A stretch of DNA of 7,563 nt, taken from an uncultured Altererythrobacter sp. Lineage in GTDB: Bacteria; Pseudomonadota; Alphaproteobacteria; Sphingomonadales; Sphingomonadaceae. Made by a program: the position numbers and the translations under genes. A model generated the notes under the pieces. The model worked only from the letters and a program-made list of their open reading frames with translations, made no database searches and was not told the origin of the DNA. Position 1 is the first letter of the stretch; each line of letters starts with the position of its first letter. Of this stretch, positions 6,610-7,563 are shown piece by piece. Location of the stretch: assembly GCA_937950385.1 (NCBI GenBank), contig CALFEA010000068.1, positions 1 through 7,563 of the forward strand. Reading direction: 5' to 3'.

Positions 6610-7380
6610 ATGAGTATTCTCGATCATTTTAAGCTTGATGGCGAAGTTGCCGTAGTCACTGGAGCGGGCAAAGGGATTGGCCGTGCGATTGCAATTGCCT
6701 TGGCTGAGGCTGGCGCCGATGTTGCGGTCGCCTCTCGCACACAAACAGATTTAGACAATGTTGCTGCGGAAATTGAAGCGCTAGGCAGGCGCGCATTACC
6801 ACTGGCAACTGATGCAACCGAGATGGCAGCGTTACAAAATCTCGCCGACCAGACCGTGGCAAAACTCGGCAAGCTTTCCATATGGGTCAATAATGCAGGC
6901 GGCATTCCCGATGGCTCGCCGCGATATCTCACCCGCACATCCGAAGAACAATTCGCAGCACAAATTGACTTGAATTTGAAAGCCGTTTGGATGGGCGCGA
7001 CCATTGCTGCCAAGGCAATGGGAGAAGCGGGATCAATCGTGAATATATCCTCGCGCTCCGCCTTTGGACCGCAAGTGAAGAACGGTCCCTATGGTGCATC
7101 CAAAGCCGCGGTGAACAGCTTGACCAGCACTATGTCCGTGGAGCTAGCGCCCAAAATCCGCGTCAATGCTGTGGCGCCCGGCCCTGTTCCCACCGAGAAT
7201 TTCAACGATTGCATGGGCACTGAAACAGATGAGCAGCGAGAAAATTTGCTCAAGATGATCGGGGTGCCGATGCAGCGTTACGGCACACCGGAAGATATCG
7301 CCGCAGCGGCGGTGTTCATGGCCTCGCCTGCATCGAGCTGGGTCACGGGCCAATGCCTTTATGTAACAGGCGGGCGTTAG
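6610..7380 (+). CDS. Short-chain dehydrogenase/reductase, substrate unknown
   Basis: A 256-residue classical SDR oxidoreductase. The cofactor motif TGAGKGIG is at 17-24; Arg43 after the second strand (ASRTQ) suggests a preference for NADP(H). NNAG is at 94-97, and the catalytic residues are Asn122, Ser148, Tyr161 and Lys165 (YGASK). The end, ASSWVTGQCLYVTGG, is typical of the family. The overall pattern recalls the 7-alpha-hydroxysteroid dehydrogenase/glucose dehydrogenase-like group (compare E. coli HdhA: LDG at the start, SPAASWVSGQ at the end), but that does not fix the substrate. It is clearly distinct from phaB upstream, so it is not a recent duplicate. GAGGGG lies 11 bases before the ATG. 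The gap from the DUF2805 gene is 66 bases on the same strand. Confidence 0.93.
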   Translation: MSILDHFKLDGEVAVVTGAGKGIGRAIAIALAEAGADVAVASRTQTDLDNVAAEIEALGRRALPLATDATEMAALQNLADQTVAKLGKLSIWVNNAGGIPDGSPRYLTRTSEEQFAAQIDLNLKAVWMGATIAAKAMGEAGSIVNISSRSAFGPQVKNGPYGASKAAVNSLTSTMSVELAPKIRVNAVAPGPVPTENFNDCMGTETDEQRENLLKMIGVPMQRYGTPEDIAAAAVFMASPASSWVTGQCLYVTGGR

Positions 7381-7386
7381 ATAGGT

Positions 7387-7416
7387 TTGCACCCAAAGCA
7401 ATCTTGCCGCTATTAA
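7387..7416 (+). promoter_or_regulatory. Sigma70-like promoter of the ribbon-helix-helix gene
   Basis: TTGCAC (7387-7392) and TATTAA (7411-7416) are separated by 18 bases. Transcription would start near 7422-7425, at or within a few bases of the ATG at 7425. It begins 6 bases after the stop of the upstream dehydrogenase, so the last gene is probably its own unit. Confidence 0.4.
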
Positions 7417-7424
7417 ATACCGGC

Positions 7425-7563
7425 ATGACCACTCCCTATCACCCTCCGGTTAAGCGCTCGGTACAAATCGCCGGGCACAAAACCAGCATCAGTCTGGAAC
7501 CGGTATTCTGGGAGATGCTGCGCGATGCCGCAGAGGCGTTGGACTTACCGATCAACGCCGTGG
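7425..7563 (+). CDS. Ribbon-helix-helix domain protein, N-terminal part (partial)
   Basis: The first 46 codons are visible and the gene runs off the right edge. The protein begins MTTPYHPPVKRSVQIAGH, then TSISLEPVFWEMLRDAAEAL and DLPINAV. A basic strand (KRSVQIAGHKTSISL) followed by a helix (EPVFWEMLRDAAEAL) and a turn is the RHH_4 (PF13467) layout, common in alphaproteobacterial small proteins and thought to bind DNA as a dimer. The target is unknown. The ATG at 7425 has no Shine-Dalgarno; a -10-like TATTAA lies only 8 bases before it, so the mRNA may be leaderless. Confidence 0.82.
   Translation, partial: MTTPYHPPVKRSVQIAGHKTSISLEPVFWEMLRDAAEALDLPINAV

Noticed and set aside
5550..7380. Recent tandem duplication giving two short-chain dehydrogenases
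   Set aside because: The two proteins share only family-wide motifs; their N-termini, central regions and C-termini differ clearly, so they are distant paralogues.

Overview
The window looks like chromosomal DNA of an alphaproteobacterium, most likely a sphingomonad of the Erythrobacter/Sphingopyxis kind. This is inferred from moderate GC content, a DUF3576 lipoprotein in front of leuS, a polyhydroxyalkanoate-type acetoacetyl-CoA reductase beside a DUF2805-type small protein, an RHH_4-type ribbon-helix-helix protein, and an envelope protein whose C-terminal strands resemble ones I remember from sphingomonads. No tRNA, rRNA, insertion sequence, phage gene or CRISPR array was seen.

Left half, minus strand (positions 4137 down to 1): a compact operon in the order DUF3576 lipoprotein, leuS, lptE, holA. 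holA runs off the left edge. leuS/lptE and lptE/holA each overlap by four bases (ATGA and GTGA), so translation is probably coupled. The leuS-lptE-holA order is the one known from E. coli and many other proteobacteria. It joins leucine tRNA charging, LPS export and the replication clamp loader. A sigma70-like promoter lies just upstream of the DUF3576 gene.

Middle (4138-4580): a divergent intergenic region of 443 bp without a convincing gene. It holds the minus-strand promoter, a bulged 10-bp inverted repeat with a competing arm, and a possible plus-strand promoter for the next gene.

Right half, plus strand: a 270-residue exported protein with an outer-membrane beta-strand C-terminus (function unknown); phaB, acetoacetyl-CoA reductase; a 70-residue DUF2805/TIGR03643-type protein; a second short-chain dehydrogenase; and the first 46 codons of a ribbon-helix-helix protein that may be read from a leaderless mRNA. 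phaB, the DUF2805 gene and the second dehydrogenase follow closely and may be co-transcribed.

Most of the window is ordinary core genome, and I see no strong case for a new multi-gene system. The points most worth a second look are the 270-residue envelope protein, the structured divergent intergenic region, the conflict between the best ribosome-binding site and the start of the DUF2805 gene, and the possible leaderless start of the last gene.
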